Both the position numbers and the translations under genes were made by a program. Below the pieces are notes generated by a model, which saw nothing but the letters and a program-made list of their open reading frames with translations, did no database searches and was not told where the DNA came from. From Clostridia bacterium (GTDB taxonomy: Bacteria; Bacillota; Clostridia; TANB77; CAG-508), in the NCBI GenBank assembly GCA_022791735.1, contig JAAVZQ010000068.1:1-64000 (forward strand): a stretch of 64,000 bases of DNA. Reading direction: 5' to 3'. Shown one piece after another: positions 19,790 to 28,422 of the stretch (its first letter is position 1; each line of letters starts with the position of its first letter).

Positions 19790-19933
19790 CCCTTTTCTTA
19801 AGTTTCCGTAAGTTTTTCTCATTTTTGCAATTATCTTTTGTAGTTTTCTATATTTTTGTGTTTTTATTCTATTTGATTAACAATAAAATTTCACTTCTTT
19901 TATATCAAAGTATTTTTTCCACTCTGCGACTAT

Positions 19934-19983
19934 AAAAAAATAATTTTCTGATATAGTTCTTAATATATCAGAGAATTATTTTT
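19934..19983 (-). terminator. Terminator overlapping the DUF4160 stop
   Basis: Long stem (AAATAATTCTCTGATATA with TATATCAGAAAATTATTT) followed by T on the minus strand. It starts within the last codons of the DUF4160 gene. 19790-19933 contains no gene that I can see. Confidence 0.75.
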
Positions 19984-20156
19984 CAGGAATTTTACTTTTA
20001 TTGTTAGCCACTATACGGCCCCCACTTTTAGTAATCCATATCTTCGTTGAATTAGCAGATGGTGTGCCTTTTGAAATATGTACATGAATTGGTTCTAATT
20101 TTTCGTTAGACCAAAAAAATATTTTATATCCGCATAATTTCTATTATATTAGGCAA
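19976..20156 (-). CDS. Short DUF4160-family protein hidden by a CGG +1 recoding site
   Basis: Not visible as a simple ORF. From a TTG start at 20154-20156, preceded by AAGGGGGAG, eight codons (MPNIIEIM) reach CGG 20130-20132. A +1 step then gives GYKIFFWSNEKLEPIHVHI, SKGTPSANSTKIWI and TKSGGRIVANNKSKIPEK, ending at TAA 19976-19978. The GYKIFFxSNE and PIHVHI motifs are those of DUF4160 proteins, often encoded next to DUF2442 or toxin-antitoxin-like partners. 59 residues is shorter than usual for the family (about 80). The start overlaps the end of the 20149 gene, indicating a coupled two-gene unit. Function unknown. Confidence 0.75.
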
Positions 20157-20424
20157 TGTTCGCTCCCCCTTTTCTTGCGAATTCAAAAAAAGTAGCTGCT
20201 CCACGTTCTACAACTGTCTTGAACAACGCAATCTCTTCATCTTTATAATTTCCTTCTTGTCTTATTATTCTATAACTAGGTAACTCAAAAATAATTGTAT
20301 CAAATCCACTTTCTGTTGGTCTTTCAAAACTAACCCAAATAGTGTCTTCTTCGTTTTCGTTTTTTCTTAAATCTGAAAAAACAACTTCTGTACCATCATA
20401 GTATTTACAATATGGGTGCATCAT
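20149..20424 (-). CDS. Hypothetical protein, partner of the DUF4160 gene
   Basis: 91 residues, not recognised. Start chosen at ATG 20424 (MMHPYCKYYDGTEVVF) because GGAGAGTG lies just upstream; an in-frame start at 20556 exists but lacks that support. Acidic N-terminal half, C-terminal helix ending FEFARKGGANIA. It overlaps the start of the DUF4160 gene by 8 bases, so the two are probably translated together, like a small toxin-antitoxin-type pair (inference from context only). Confidence 0.65.
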   Translation of the reverse strand: MMHPYCKYYDGTEVVFSDLRKNENEEDTIWVSFERPTESGFDTIIFELPSYRIIRQEGNYKDEEIALFKTVVERGAATFFEFARKGGANIA

Positions 20425-20845
20425 GTTTATCACTCTCCTATTGTTTCTAGTATACCATAATTTTATAGACTTTTCTATATTTTTGCTTAAAAATTTTAAC
20501 AATATTCTTCTGGATACATAGTCATTTGTTGGTAGAATTGCTTCGTCTTTTACCATATAAATTCCTCCTTGTTTATTTAATTTTAAAATGTGACTTTTAT
20601 TTGGGTGAACCCCAAAGATATTTTTTGCAAATGCCTAAGTTGTAATTTTAAAAATTTGATTTTAATTATGTATTATTTATATAACGCTTTGTTAGATATG
20701 TCAAGAAAAATCGTTCGACATAAAGAATAAAAAAGACAACTTGGTGCTATAATTTGAGAATTTGCTACATATCAAAATGCTCCGTCCCCTTTGACCATAG
20801 AATTTTATGTCTTTATATGCAAAAAAGAGAATAATTTCCCAATTA

Positions 20846-20865
20846 GTACATAATATATTATGTAC
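20846..20865. promoter_or_regulatory. 20-bp perfect palindrome upstream of an XRE regulator (candidate operator)
   Basis: A self-complementary stretch GTACATAATA/TATTATGTAC lies 53 bases before the ATG at 20919. This is a likely autoregulatory operator. Elsewhere in 20557-20918 I see only AT-rich sequence and one GGGGACGG-type motif (complement) at about 20781-20793. Confidence 0.6.
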
Positions 20866-20918
20866 CGCAAATTATGTATAACACTTTTGTTTTAAAATAT
20901 ATAGGGGGTTAAACTGTT

Positions 20919-21134
20919 ATGTATAAAAGGATTAAAGAATTAAGGGAAGACAATGACAAAAAGCAAGTTGAGCTAGCACATTTGCTAAATATCTCTCAAC
21001 AATATTATAGTGAATATGAAAGTGGGAAAAGGCCTATTCCTGTGGAGAAATTGAAAATGCTTGCTAAAATTTATAATACTAGCATGGATTATATTGTTGA
21101 ATTAACAGATGAGATAGCTCCATATGATAACTAA
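20919..21134 (+). CDS. XRE-family helix-turn-helix regulator
   Basis: 71 residues, essentially a single HTH_3 domain: KRIKELREDNDKKQVELAHL, then LNISQQYYSEYESGKRPIP, with a C-terminal helix YNTSMDYIVELTD. AGGGGGT precedes the ATG. Closely similar to the XRE protein at 33961, so the two are probably paralogues. Targets unknown; the palindrome at 20846 suggests autoregulation. Confidence 0.88.
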   Translation: MYKRIKELREDNDKKQVELAHLLNISQQYYSEYESGKRPIPVEKLKMLAKIYNTSMDYIVELTDEIAPYDN

Positions 21135-21389
21135 GAAGAGCAAAACTTTTTTATATGATGGCATATTTTATTTTGTTTCTATAATATTTAACTTATACAT
21201 TATATTTTATCTAATAATGCAATATTTTTACTACTGTATTCTAAAGAAAAATCCCATATAAAGTACTCATAATAGCTTCAAAAAGAAAAAATGTATGTTA
21301 TTTCATTTTTTTCATTGACATTGCATCTAAAATGCTATAAAATATTTCTATATAAACATATACTTAGGATATTAAGTACGGAGGTTAAT

Positions 21390-21740
21390 TTGAATATGAC
21401 TAGAATTTTTAAATTTTCGATTATTTTATTTATTATAATGATGTGTGTACACACTACTATATTGGCATCTGGTATTAATATGGATTTATCAAACAACTCT
21501 GCTAGTAATACTTCTACTAATACTACTGACAACACTGTATATGGAGCAAATACTGTAGAAAATACAGATACTGCTAGAACTAGTAATGTAGTTAATAATC
21601 CAAGTTCACTTACACCAAATTCTTCTTCAGCACTTAGTTCTTCTACATTAGAAGCTTCTACAATTATTAACATACTTTTGATTGTTATAGGAATTTTATT
21701 AATACTTTTTGCAATCGCCATTTTAATTCGTTTACGTTAA
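21390..21740 (+). CDS. Small secreted or membrane protein with Ser/Thr/Asn-rich centre
   Basis: About 116 residues, not recognised. An N-terminal signal-like hydrophobic segment (IFKFSIILFIIMMCVHTTI) precedes a central region almost wholly Ser, Thr, Asn and Ala, and a C-terminal membrane segment (IINILLIVIGILLILFAIAI) ends in short basic LRLR. Two starts are possible: TTG 21390, well spaced from GGAGG, or ATG 21396. It is followed by another signal-peptide protein with C-terminal anchor (21922), suggesting an envelope-related pair. Confidence 0.7.
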   Translation: MNMTRIFKFSIILFIIMMCVHTTILASGINMDLSNNSASNTSTNTTDNTVYGANTVENTDTARTSNVVNNPSSLTPNSSSALSSSTLEASTIINILLIVIGILLILFAIAILIRLR

Positions 21741-21767
21741 AAAAATAAATTTATACAAATAGAAGAG

Positions 21768-21795
21768 ATGCTTTTTAAATAGCATCTTTTTTTAT
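21768..21795 (+). terminator. Terminator
   Basis: AGATGCT / AGCATCT stem followed by a T-run, 30 bases after the stop at 21740. Confidence 0.8.
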
Positions 21796-21921
21796 TGTAT
21801 CTCTTTTATATTCTCGTTATGCAATTTTTACAAATTTCGCTTATGCATATTTTCGATTTTTTTAGGCAAAATATACATAGTTTTGATAAAAACTATATTA
21901 TATTTTGAAGGAGAATTTAAA

Positions 21922-22353
21922 ATGTTGAAAAAGTCTTTAATTATAGTTTCTCTATTTGCTCTTATGCTATTTATATCAACTCCAGTTTTTGCTTCAAATA
22001 TGATGCAAGGAGCTGAAAATACTTTAAATAATATTAAAGGTGGAGTTCAAAACATGACTAAAGATGCTGGAAATGCTATGGAACATGCAAAAGATGGTAT
22101 TTCAAATGTAGCATCTGATATAAAAGATGGAGCTCAAAATATGGGAAGCGATATAAAACGTGGTACTGATAATGTGGGAAGAGATGTAAGAAATGATGGA
22201 TATACTGCATCTAGAACTTCTGCTACTGGTATGTTAGGTGGAACATCAAACTATAATACTGCATTAGTATGGGTTGTTCTTGCAGTAACTGGCGCAATAA
22301 TTATTGCCCTTGTATGGTACTATGGAAGCCAAGTAAATACTAGAAGACGTTAG
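21922..22353 (+). CDS. Signal-peptide protein with amphipathic repeats and C-terminal anchor
   Basis: 143 residues. A signal peptide (LKKSLIIVSLFALMLFISTP, VFAS) precedes a mature region of 11-residue-like amphipathic repeats (AENTLNNIKGGVQNMTKDAG, AKDGISNVASDIKDGAQNMG), as in YtxH/LEA-like or apolipoprotein-like helices. A transmembrane segment (ALVWVVLAVTGAIIIALVW) and basic tail follow. ATG 21922 chosen because GAAGGAG precedes it. Likely a stress or envelope protein by analogy; function not known. Confidence 0.75.
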   Translation: MLKKSLIIVSLFALMLFISTPVFASNMMQGAENTLNNIKGGVQNMTKDAGNAMEHAKDGISNVASDIKDGAQNMGSDIKRGTDNVGRDVRNDGYTASRTSATGMLGGTSNYNTALVWVVLAVTGAIIIALVWYYGSQVNTRRR

Positions 22354-22361
22354 TATTTAAA

Positions 22362-22401
22362 ATAAAAGCCTTAGTTATATATGAAATATAATTAAGGCTT
22401 T
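22362..22401 (+). terminator. Terminator
   Basis: AAAAGCCTTAGTTATAT pairs with ATATAATTAAGGCTTTT just after the 22353 stop. Confidence 0.75.
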
Positions 22402-22520
22402 TACTCTAGCTAAATCTAATAAAAACATGAAACTTTTTATATCTTTATGCATTTCTATCTATTCTTTTTCTGTTTTTTGTGTTATACTATTTAATATGAC
22501 AAGAAAGGAAAAATCATATT

Positions 22521-22969
22521 ATGAGTACTATTGCTAAAAATCCAGTTGCTAGACACAATTATGAAATAATCGATACACTTGAAGCTCGGCATTATTTTAT
22601 CTGGTACTGAGATTAAGTCTATAAGAAATGGAAAAGTTAATTTGAAAGATAGTTATGCTTCTATTAAAAATGGTGAAGCTTTTGTATATAACATGCACAT
22701 TGGACATTATGAGCACGGAAATATACAAAATAAAGATCCCCTTCGTAATCGTAAACTACTTTTAAATAAACGTGAGATAAATAAACTTATACGGTATGGT
22801 GCAACAGAAAGGATACTCTTTAATTCCAATTAGCTTGTATTTTAAGCGAAATTTTGTTAAAGTAGAACTTGGTATAGGTCGTGGAAAAAAACTTTATGAT
22901 AAAAGGCAGGATATGGCTAAAAAAGAGTCTGAAAGAAGAATTGAAAGAGCAATGAAGCAAAACTTTTGA
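22521..22969 (+). CDS. smpB: SsrA-binding protein SmpB, two CGG +1 recoding sites
   Basis: Binds tmRNA for trans-translation rescue of stalled ribosomes. ATG 22521 gives MSTIAKNPVARHNYEIIDTLEA. Recoding site 22587-22589 continues GIILSGTEIKSIRNGKVNL, and site 22792-22794 (INKLI/GMVQQKGYSL) restores the C-terminal half, including LGIGRGKKLYDKR, to TGA 22967-22969. The repaired length is 148 residues, normal. Plain reading leaves a middle fragment only. A ribosome-rescue factor that itself needs frameshifting is notable. No tmRNA gene was seen nearby. Confidence 0.95.
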
Positions 22970-22995
22970 CAATTTTTGTACAAATATGGTATAAT
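22966..22995 (+). promoter_or_regulatory. Promoter of the 23053 gene
   Basis: TTGACA at 22966-22971, an 18-base spacer and TATAAT at 22990-22995. It overlaps the smpB stop codon. Confidence 0.75.
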
Positions 22996-23052
22996 ATATT
23001 GATGTTTTACTTAAAGTGGTAAAGCAATTTTTGCAAAAAAGGAGTTCTTAAC

Positions 23053-23355
23053 ATGGATGACATCAAAGGCACACCCTTAAGCGGAGGTATCACTGGCACT
23101 ATCGACTGCACATCTCAAAAAGGAAAGGTTTTCGAAGTCGAAGTATGCACCAATGATGATGCTAGGTTCTCGATTATTATCCCTGAGGAATATATGTATA
23201 TCGTGAACCGGGCAATCGAGTATGTTGGCACCCTCTCTGGTATGCAAGCCAATGTGGACTTCGAAAAACACGAGCTCAAAGTTCTCATATTCAAAGGGCT
23301 TTACATCGGGATGTATTACAGCTCCGCCGACCGTATTGGCGAGGATATCGCTTAA
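23053..23355 (+). CDS. Hypothetical protein, foreign-type codon use, one in-frame CGG read as Arg
   Basis: 100 residues, not recognised; soluble, mixed strand pattern. Ribosome-binding AAGGAG precedes ATG 23053. GC-rich codon use (ATC, CTC, GCC, GAG, CGG) contrasts with its neighbours. The in-frame CGG at 23209-23211 (VNRAIEYVGTL) must be read in the zero frame as Arg for the rest (SGMQANVDFEKHELKVLIF) to follow; I judge this from composition, not homology. Own promoter and terminator, hence a single-gene acquired unit. Confidence 0.7.
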   Translation: MDDIKGTPLSGGITGTIDCTSQKGKVFEVEVCTNDDARFSIIIPEEYMYIVNRAIEYVGTLSGMQANVDFEKHELKVLIFKGLYIGMYYSSADRIGEDIA

Positions 23356-23370
23356 TACACAAAAGCAAAA

Positions 23371-23412
23371 ACGTTACGCTGGAATTTTTTCGGCGTAACG
23401 CTTTTTTTGTTT
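23371..23412 (+). terminator. Terminator
   Basis: CGTTACGC / GCGTAACG stem followed by a seven-T run. It ends one base before the fba stop, between convergent genes. Confidence 0.85.
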
Positions 23413-24342
23413 TTATGCTTTATCACTTGAACCAAACACATCTCTTATTTTATGCTGTACTGTTTCTTTTACTTTTTCTCTACCTGGTGTTAGGTATTTT
23501 CTAGGATCAAAAGCTGATGGTTCTTCTGCAAATATTTTTCTTATTTCTGATGTCATTGCAAGTCTTAAGTCTGTATCTACATTTATTTTTGATACTCCCC
23601 TTAGTCCTGCCTCATGTAACATTTCATCTGGTACACCTTTTGCTCCTGGTATGTCCGCTCCATATTTGTTGCAAGTTTCAACAAGTTCTGGTATTACTGT
23701 TGATGCTCCATGTAATACAATTGGTGTATTTGGCAATTTTTCTTTTACTTTTTCTAATATATCAAATCTAAGCTTTGCTTCTCCTTTGAATTTATATGCA
23801 CCATGGCTTGTACCAATTGCTATTGCAAGCGAGTCGCATCCTGTTCTTTCTACAAATTCTTTTGCTTCATCTGGATTTGTAAACATCGCGTCATCTGCTG
23901 AAACATTGACCTCATCCTCTATTCCTGCAAGCTTACCAAGTTCTGCTTCTACAACTACTCCTTTTTCATGTGCATAGTCTACTACTTTTTTAGTTAATGC
24001 AATATTTTCTTCAAAATCATATTTTGAACCATCTATCATAACTGATGTAAATCCTGCATCTATACACATCTTGCATGTTTCAAAGTCTGGTCCATGGTCT
24101 AAATGCAAAGCTATTGGAATATTTGTCTCCTCTACTGCTGCTTCTACCATTTTCATTAAGTAATTAATTCTTGCATATTTTATTGCACTAGATGATGCTT
24201 GAAGTATTACTGGCGAATTCTCTTCTTTTGCTGCATCTACAATTGCTTGTATAAACTCCATATTATTTACATTAAATGCACCTATTGCAAAGTGCTCCTT
24301 CATTGATTTTTCAAACATTTCTTTAGTCGTAACTAATCCCAT
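23413..24342 (-). CDS. fba: Class II fructose-1,6-bisphosphate aldolase
   Basis: Cleaves fructose 1,6-bisphosphate to two triose phosphates, Zn-dependent. 309 residues. Metal and substrate motifs include ALHLDHGPDFETC, FTSVMIDGS, LAIAIGTSHGAYKF and LHGAS, with INVDTDLR near the C-terminus. Separate from the other glycolytic genes. No in-frame CGG. Confidence 0.96.
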   Translation of the reverse strand: MGLVTTKEMFEKSMKEHFAIGAFNVNNMEFIQAIVDAAKEENSPVILQASSSAIKYARINYLMKMVEAAVEETNIPIALHLDHGPDFETCKMCIDAGFTSVMIDGSKYDFEENIALTKKVVDYAHEKGVVVEAELGKLAGIEDEVNVSADDAMFTNPDEAKEFVERTGCDSLAIAIGTSHGAYKFKGEAKLRFDILEKVKEKLPNTPIVLHGASTVIPELVETCNKYGADIPGAKGVPDEMLHEAGLRGVSKINVDTDLRLAMTSEIRKIFAEEPSAFDPRKYLTPGREKVKETVQHKIRDVFGSSDKA

Positions 24343-24374
24343 TACTTATTACCTCCTATTAATATTTATATATT

Positions 24375-24560
24375 ATATTGCTAAAATAATTAATTTAAAG
24401 TGAAATTGCGAATGTAGAGTAATCGAGCTAGCAATTCTAAGTATATTTTATGGAAAGAGTTCACATACCTGTGGAAGGGTGCCATAAAATAGACATAGAA
24501 TTACTGCGATGATTAGCTCGCCCCGAGCAATAAACGCAAAATTAATTATTTTAGCATTGC
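24375..24560. repeat. Imperfect long inverted repeat between fba and the deacetylase
   Basis: Outer arms (TTGCTAAAATAATTAATTT and AAATTAATTATTTTAGCA) bracket about 150 bases that include further inverted pieces (AGTAATCGAGCTAGCAATTC, ATTACTGCGATGATTAGCTC). The right edge GCAAGCTGCTGATTATT resembles a family 2 end in reverse. No ORF. Confidence 0.65.
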
Positions 24561-24578
24561 AAGCTGCTGATTATTGTT

Positions 24579-25527
24579 TTAATTTAATATATCATAAAAA
24601 TTTCTAAATATATACCCTTCATTTTTTAAATACTGTATTATCTCTGGGAGCGAATCAGCTGTAAGTTGCTTTGTTCCTGCATCATGCATTAGAACTACAA
24701 TTCTATTTTTACCGATTTTGTGTAAGTTTAAAATCCTTTATCAAACTTTCATAAGTTGGTTTTCCTACTGAATCATTAGTCAAACAGTTCCAATCTATAT
24801 GCAAAACACTATTTTCCTCAAGTAACTCTTTTGCTTCGTTTTTTACTTTTTTGTATTTGCCACCTACACTGCCACCTGGAAATCTAAACAAATGACTTGA
24901 ATATTCTTCCATCCCCAAAGCGTCTTTTATTTTTCTTTCAGTGTTATTATACTCATCTAAAACCGCTTCTTTAGAATTATATATACTTGAATAATTATGC
25001 GAATACCCATGATTTGCAATAAAATGCCCTTCTTCATATTCTTGTTTTACAAGCTCTGGATATAATTCTACTCTACTTCCTAAAACAAAGAAAGTTGCTT
25101 TTACTCCTTCATTTCTTAGTATATCTAATATTTGTGGTGTTACAGTTTTAGATGGTCCATCATCAAAAGTTAGATATACTACTTTTTCTTCGCCTATTAC
25201 CTCTCCTGTATTCTCATCTTTCTTTTCTTCTTTAAAACTATATATATTATTTATTTTCTCTTTCGCCTCATCTGAATACTTAGGTAATTTTGGCTCTGGT
25301 GTAGGTTCTGGTGTAGGCTCTACTGTGGCCACATCTTGATGTTCATTTTCTTTTTTTGATAATTTGTTAATAAAGATTCCTGCAATTAGCGAAGCTGAAA
25401 TTACAACTACTGCAAGCGTAATAAAGATTAGCACTTTATTAAGTGTCTCTTTATTACTTTGCTCTATGCTAATCAATCCTACTCCTAATTTAGCTTTTTC
25501 TTCATTTTCCTTTTTTTCTACGTCCAA
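24579..25527 (-). CDS. Membrane-anchored polysaccharide deacetylase, one CGG +1 recoding site
   Basis: NodB-fold deacetylase probably acting on peptidoglycan or a wall polysaccharide. An N-terminal membrane segment (VLIFITLAVVVISASLIAGI) is followed by a Pro/Glu linker (VEPTPEPTPEPKLP). The NodB domain has YLTFDDGPSKTVTP, the metal His pair region FIANHGYSHN, and FRFPGG. Recoding site 24712-24714 (DFKLTQN/GKNRIVVLMHDAG) restores the last motif (MHDAGTKQLTADSLPEI) and ends at TAA 24579-24581. The start is either TTG 25525-25527, well spaced from AAAGGTG, or GTG 25534-25536. Confidence 0.9.
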
Positions 25528-25588
25528 TTTTTTCACCTTTTATTTCTCTACTATAATACTATTTTGCAATAGCCATATCAAAATGCAA

Positions 25589-28291
25589 CTATTTTTCATT
25601 TTTTAGTGTATTTATTTTTAGTAATTTTAAAATTTCAACTATCACTAATGGAGAAATAACCAAAACTATTACTTCAAATATATTTTCTTTTGGTAACACT
25701 GCTATACTGAATATATCTCTTAAAAATGGTATAAATAGTATACTTAAAACTAATACACAAGATACTCCAGTTGCAAGAAGAAGTTTTGAGTTATTAAATA
25801 TTCCAGTTTTAAATACTGATTTTGCATTATTTCTAATATTAAATACATGCACAAGTTCAGAAAACGCAAGTACAGCAAATGACATTGTTTGTGCAATTTT
25901 TATTCTTTCCGCTTCTGGCATTCCAGAAGTAGAACTTAAACCTACTATAAACGCTAAAAGTGTTAAAATTCCTATCATAATTCCTTGGTATACTATTCTA
26001 TATACCATTCCAGCTGTAAACATCCCTTTTGAATTTTTTCTAGGCGGTCTATTCATAATATCTGGCTCCTCAGGATCAACTGCAAGTGCAAGTGCTGGAA
26101 GTGAATCTGTAACTAAATTAACCCAAAGAATATGCACTGCAAGTAGCGGTGTTAAGCTTGATACATCACTTATACCAAACCAATCTGCAAATACTGGTGT
26201 TAGCATTACTGCTAAAAACAATACTACTACTTCTCCAATATTACTTGATAATAAAAATTGTATTACTTTTAGTATATTGTCATAAATTCTTCTACCCTCT
26301 TCTACTGCTGTTTCTATGGTTGCAAAATTGTCATCTGTTAGAATAACATCTGCAGCTTCTTTTGCAACATCTGTACCGAACTTTTCCCATTGCACAGCCA
26401 ATATCTGCTGTCTTTAGTGCTGGTGCATCATTTACACCGGTCTCCTGTCATTGCAACTACTTCCCCATTTGCCTTCCATGCTTTTACTATTCTTACCTTA
26501 TGCTCTGGAGAAACCCTTGCATACACACTATACTTTCTAATATTTTTTGTAAGTTCTTCATCTGTCATATTTTCTACATCTTGTCCTGTTATTGCTTCGT
26601 CTTCATTCTCTAATATTCCAAGCTCTTTTGCAATTGCTATTGCTGTAATCCTGTGGTCTCCTGTAATCATTACTGTTTTTATTCCTGCATTTTTACATTT
26701 TTGTACAGCTTCTTTCACTTCTACTCTTGGCGGATCAATCATTCCACACATACCAATAAAAGTTAAACCATTTTCAATTTGTTTCATTTCTTCATCTTCT
26801 GGTATGTGGTCCATTATTTTATATGCTGATGCCAAAACTCTTAGCGCATTTCTTGCCATCTCTTCATTTTGCTTATATATCTCTTGCTTATACTCTTCTA
26901 GATTTTCTTTTATCCCATCTGCATCTTCATAATTTATACATCTTGCAAGTAACTCATCTACTCCACCTTTTGTATATACTACATATTTATCTCCCACTTT
27001 ATTAACTGTTGTCATCAATTTTCTTTCAGAGTCAAATGGTAATTCGTTCTTTCTTGGATTTTGGTCTATTGTTTCTTTATCAAATCCAAGTTTAAATCCC
27101 ATATCTATTAGAGCAGTTTCTGTTGGATCTCCTGTAAGTTCTCTATCTTCTGCAATTTTTGTATCATTACATAGCATATTTGCATATACTATTTTAGTCT
27201 GTAATTCGTTTTTCTCTGCATCTTCTAAGTCATAAGTTTTGTGGTTATAGAAAAGCTTTTTTACTGTCATTTTGTTTTGTGTAAGTGTTCCTGTTTTATC
27301 TGAACATATAACTGATGCACTTCCTAAAGTTTCGACTGCTGGAAGTTTTTTTACTATCGCATTTTTCTTTGCCATTTTTTGCATACCTATTGCAAGTACT
27401 ATTGTTGATACTGCTGCCAAGCCTTCTGGTATTGCAGCAACTGCTAAACTAACCGCTGTCATAAACATTTGGATTATATCTTTTCCATAAGCAATTCCTA
27501 TTAGAAATATAACTATACATATCACAAGACATGCTATTCCAAGTGTTTTTCCTAAACTATTTAGTCTTCTTTGAAGTGGTGTTTCTGTATTTTCTACTTG
27601 GTTTATCATATTTGCGATTTTTCCAACTTCTGTTTTCATTCCAGTAGAAGTTACAATTCCTTTACCTCTACCATAAGTAACCATACTAGAAGAGTGTGCC
27701 ATATTTATTCTATCTCCTAATGCAACATTTTCATCTTCTATTTCTTCTATATTTTTCTCTACTGGCACTGATTCTCCGTGTTAATGCTGCCTCTTGTATT
27801 TTTAGGTTTGCAGCTTCTACAAGTCTCAAATCTGCTGGTACGTAATCTCCTGTATCAAGTATTACAATATCTCCTGGCACTAGTTCTCTTGCAGGTATAA
27901 CCCCCACATCTCCATCTCTTAAAACTTTTGTGACATGTGCACTCATTTTCTGTAATGCTTCAAGTGATTTTTCTGCTTTATTCTCTTGTACTACTCCAAT
28001 TATTGCATTCATGATAACTACTATTAGGATAATTATAGAGTCTGTTATTCCTTCTCCTTCTTTTATTCCAACATAACCTGATACAATTGCTGCAATAATT
28101 AATACAATTATCATAAAATCTTTGAACTGATTTAGGAATTTTACAAATAGACTTTCCTTTTTCTTACCCTCTATTTCATTAAATCCATACTTTTCCCTTT
28201 TATTATTTATTTTTTCAGTATTTAGCCCTTTTTCTATGTCTGTATCTAGCTCCTTCTCTACTTCGGCTATTTTCAAATGAAAATAATTCAT
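25589..28291 (-). CDS. P2A-type calcium-transporting ATPase, three CGG +1 recoding sites
   Basis: ATP-driven cation pump of the Ca2+ type, cytoplasmic membrane. Plain reading gives three fragments; three +1 steps give 899 residues, a normal length. Recoding site 27776-27778 completes the invariant actuator-domain TGES (AALT/GESVPVEK). Site 26437-26439 completes TGDGVNDAP (MTGD/GVNDAPALKTAD), and site 26376-26378 gives MGKV/GTDVAKEAADVI. Also visible are AIPEGLAAV in the fourth membrane segment, the phosphorylated Asp in DKTGTLTQNK, and the C-terminal membrane segments. Two of the three recoded glycines lie in catalytic motifs. Confidence 0.95.
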
Positions 28292-28365
28292 GTATTTCTT
28301 CCTTTCTCTTTAGATTTCATATTTATTATTGTAGCACAACCCCATTTTTTATTCAATAAAATATT

Positions 28366-28413
28366 AAAAAAAGAAATGGGAGAAGTGAAAAAACACTTCT
28401 CTCATTTCTTTTT
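28366..28413 (-). terminator. Terminator of the helicase gene
   Basis: AAAGAAATGAGAGAAGTG pairs with CACTTCTCCCATTTCTTT, followed by T on the minus strand. Confidence 0.85.
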
Positions 28414-28422
28414 TGTGCTTTC

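Noticed and set aside
22970..23050. tmRNA gene after smpB
   Set aside because: The gap is too short and holds only a promoter; no tRNA-like ends.
23209..23394. Shifted reading of the 23053 gene at its CGG, which also stays open
   Set aside because: The shifted frame gives an unlikely composition, while the zero frame keeps the same codon style and ends just before the terminator. The call rests on composition only.
25589..28291. Pseudogenes (broken ATPase, tsaD, recD2, gatA and others)
   Set aside because: Coding quality continues on both sides of every break, catalytic motifs are restored, and several genes are normally essential. Wholesale pseudogenisation would leave varied lesions and stop codons.
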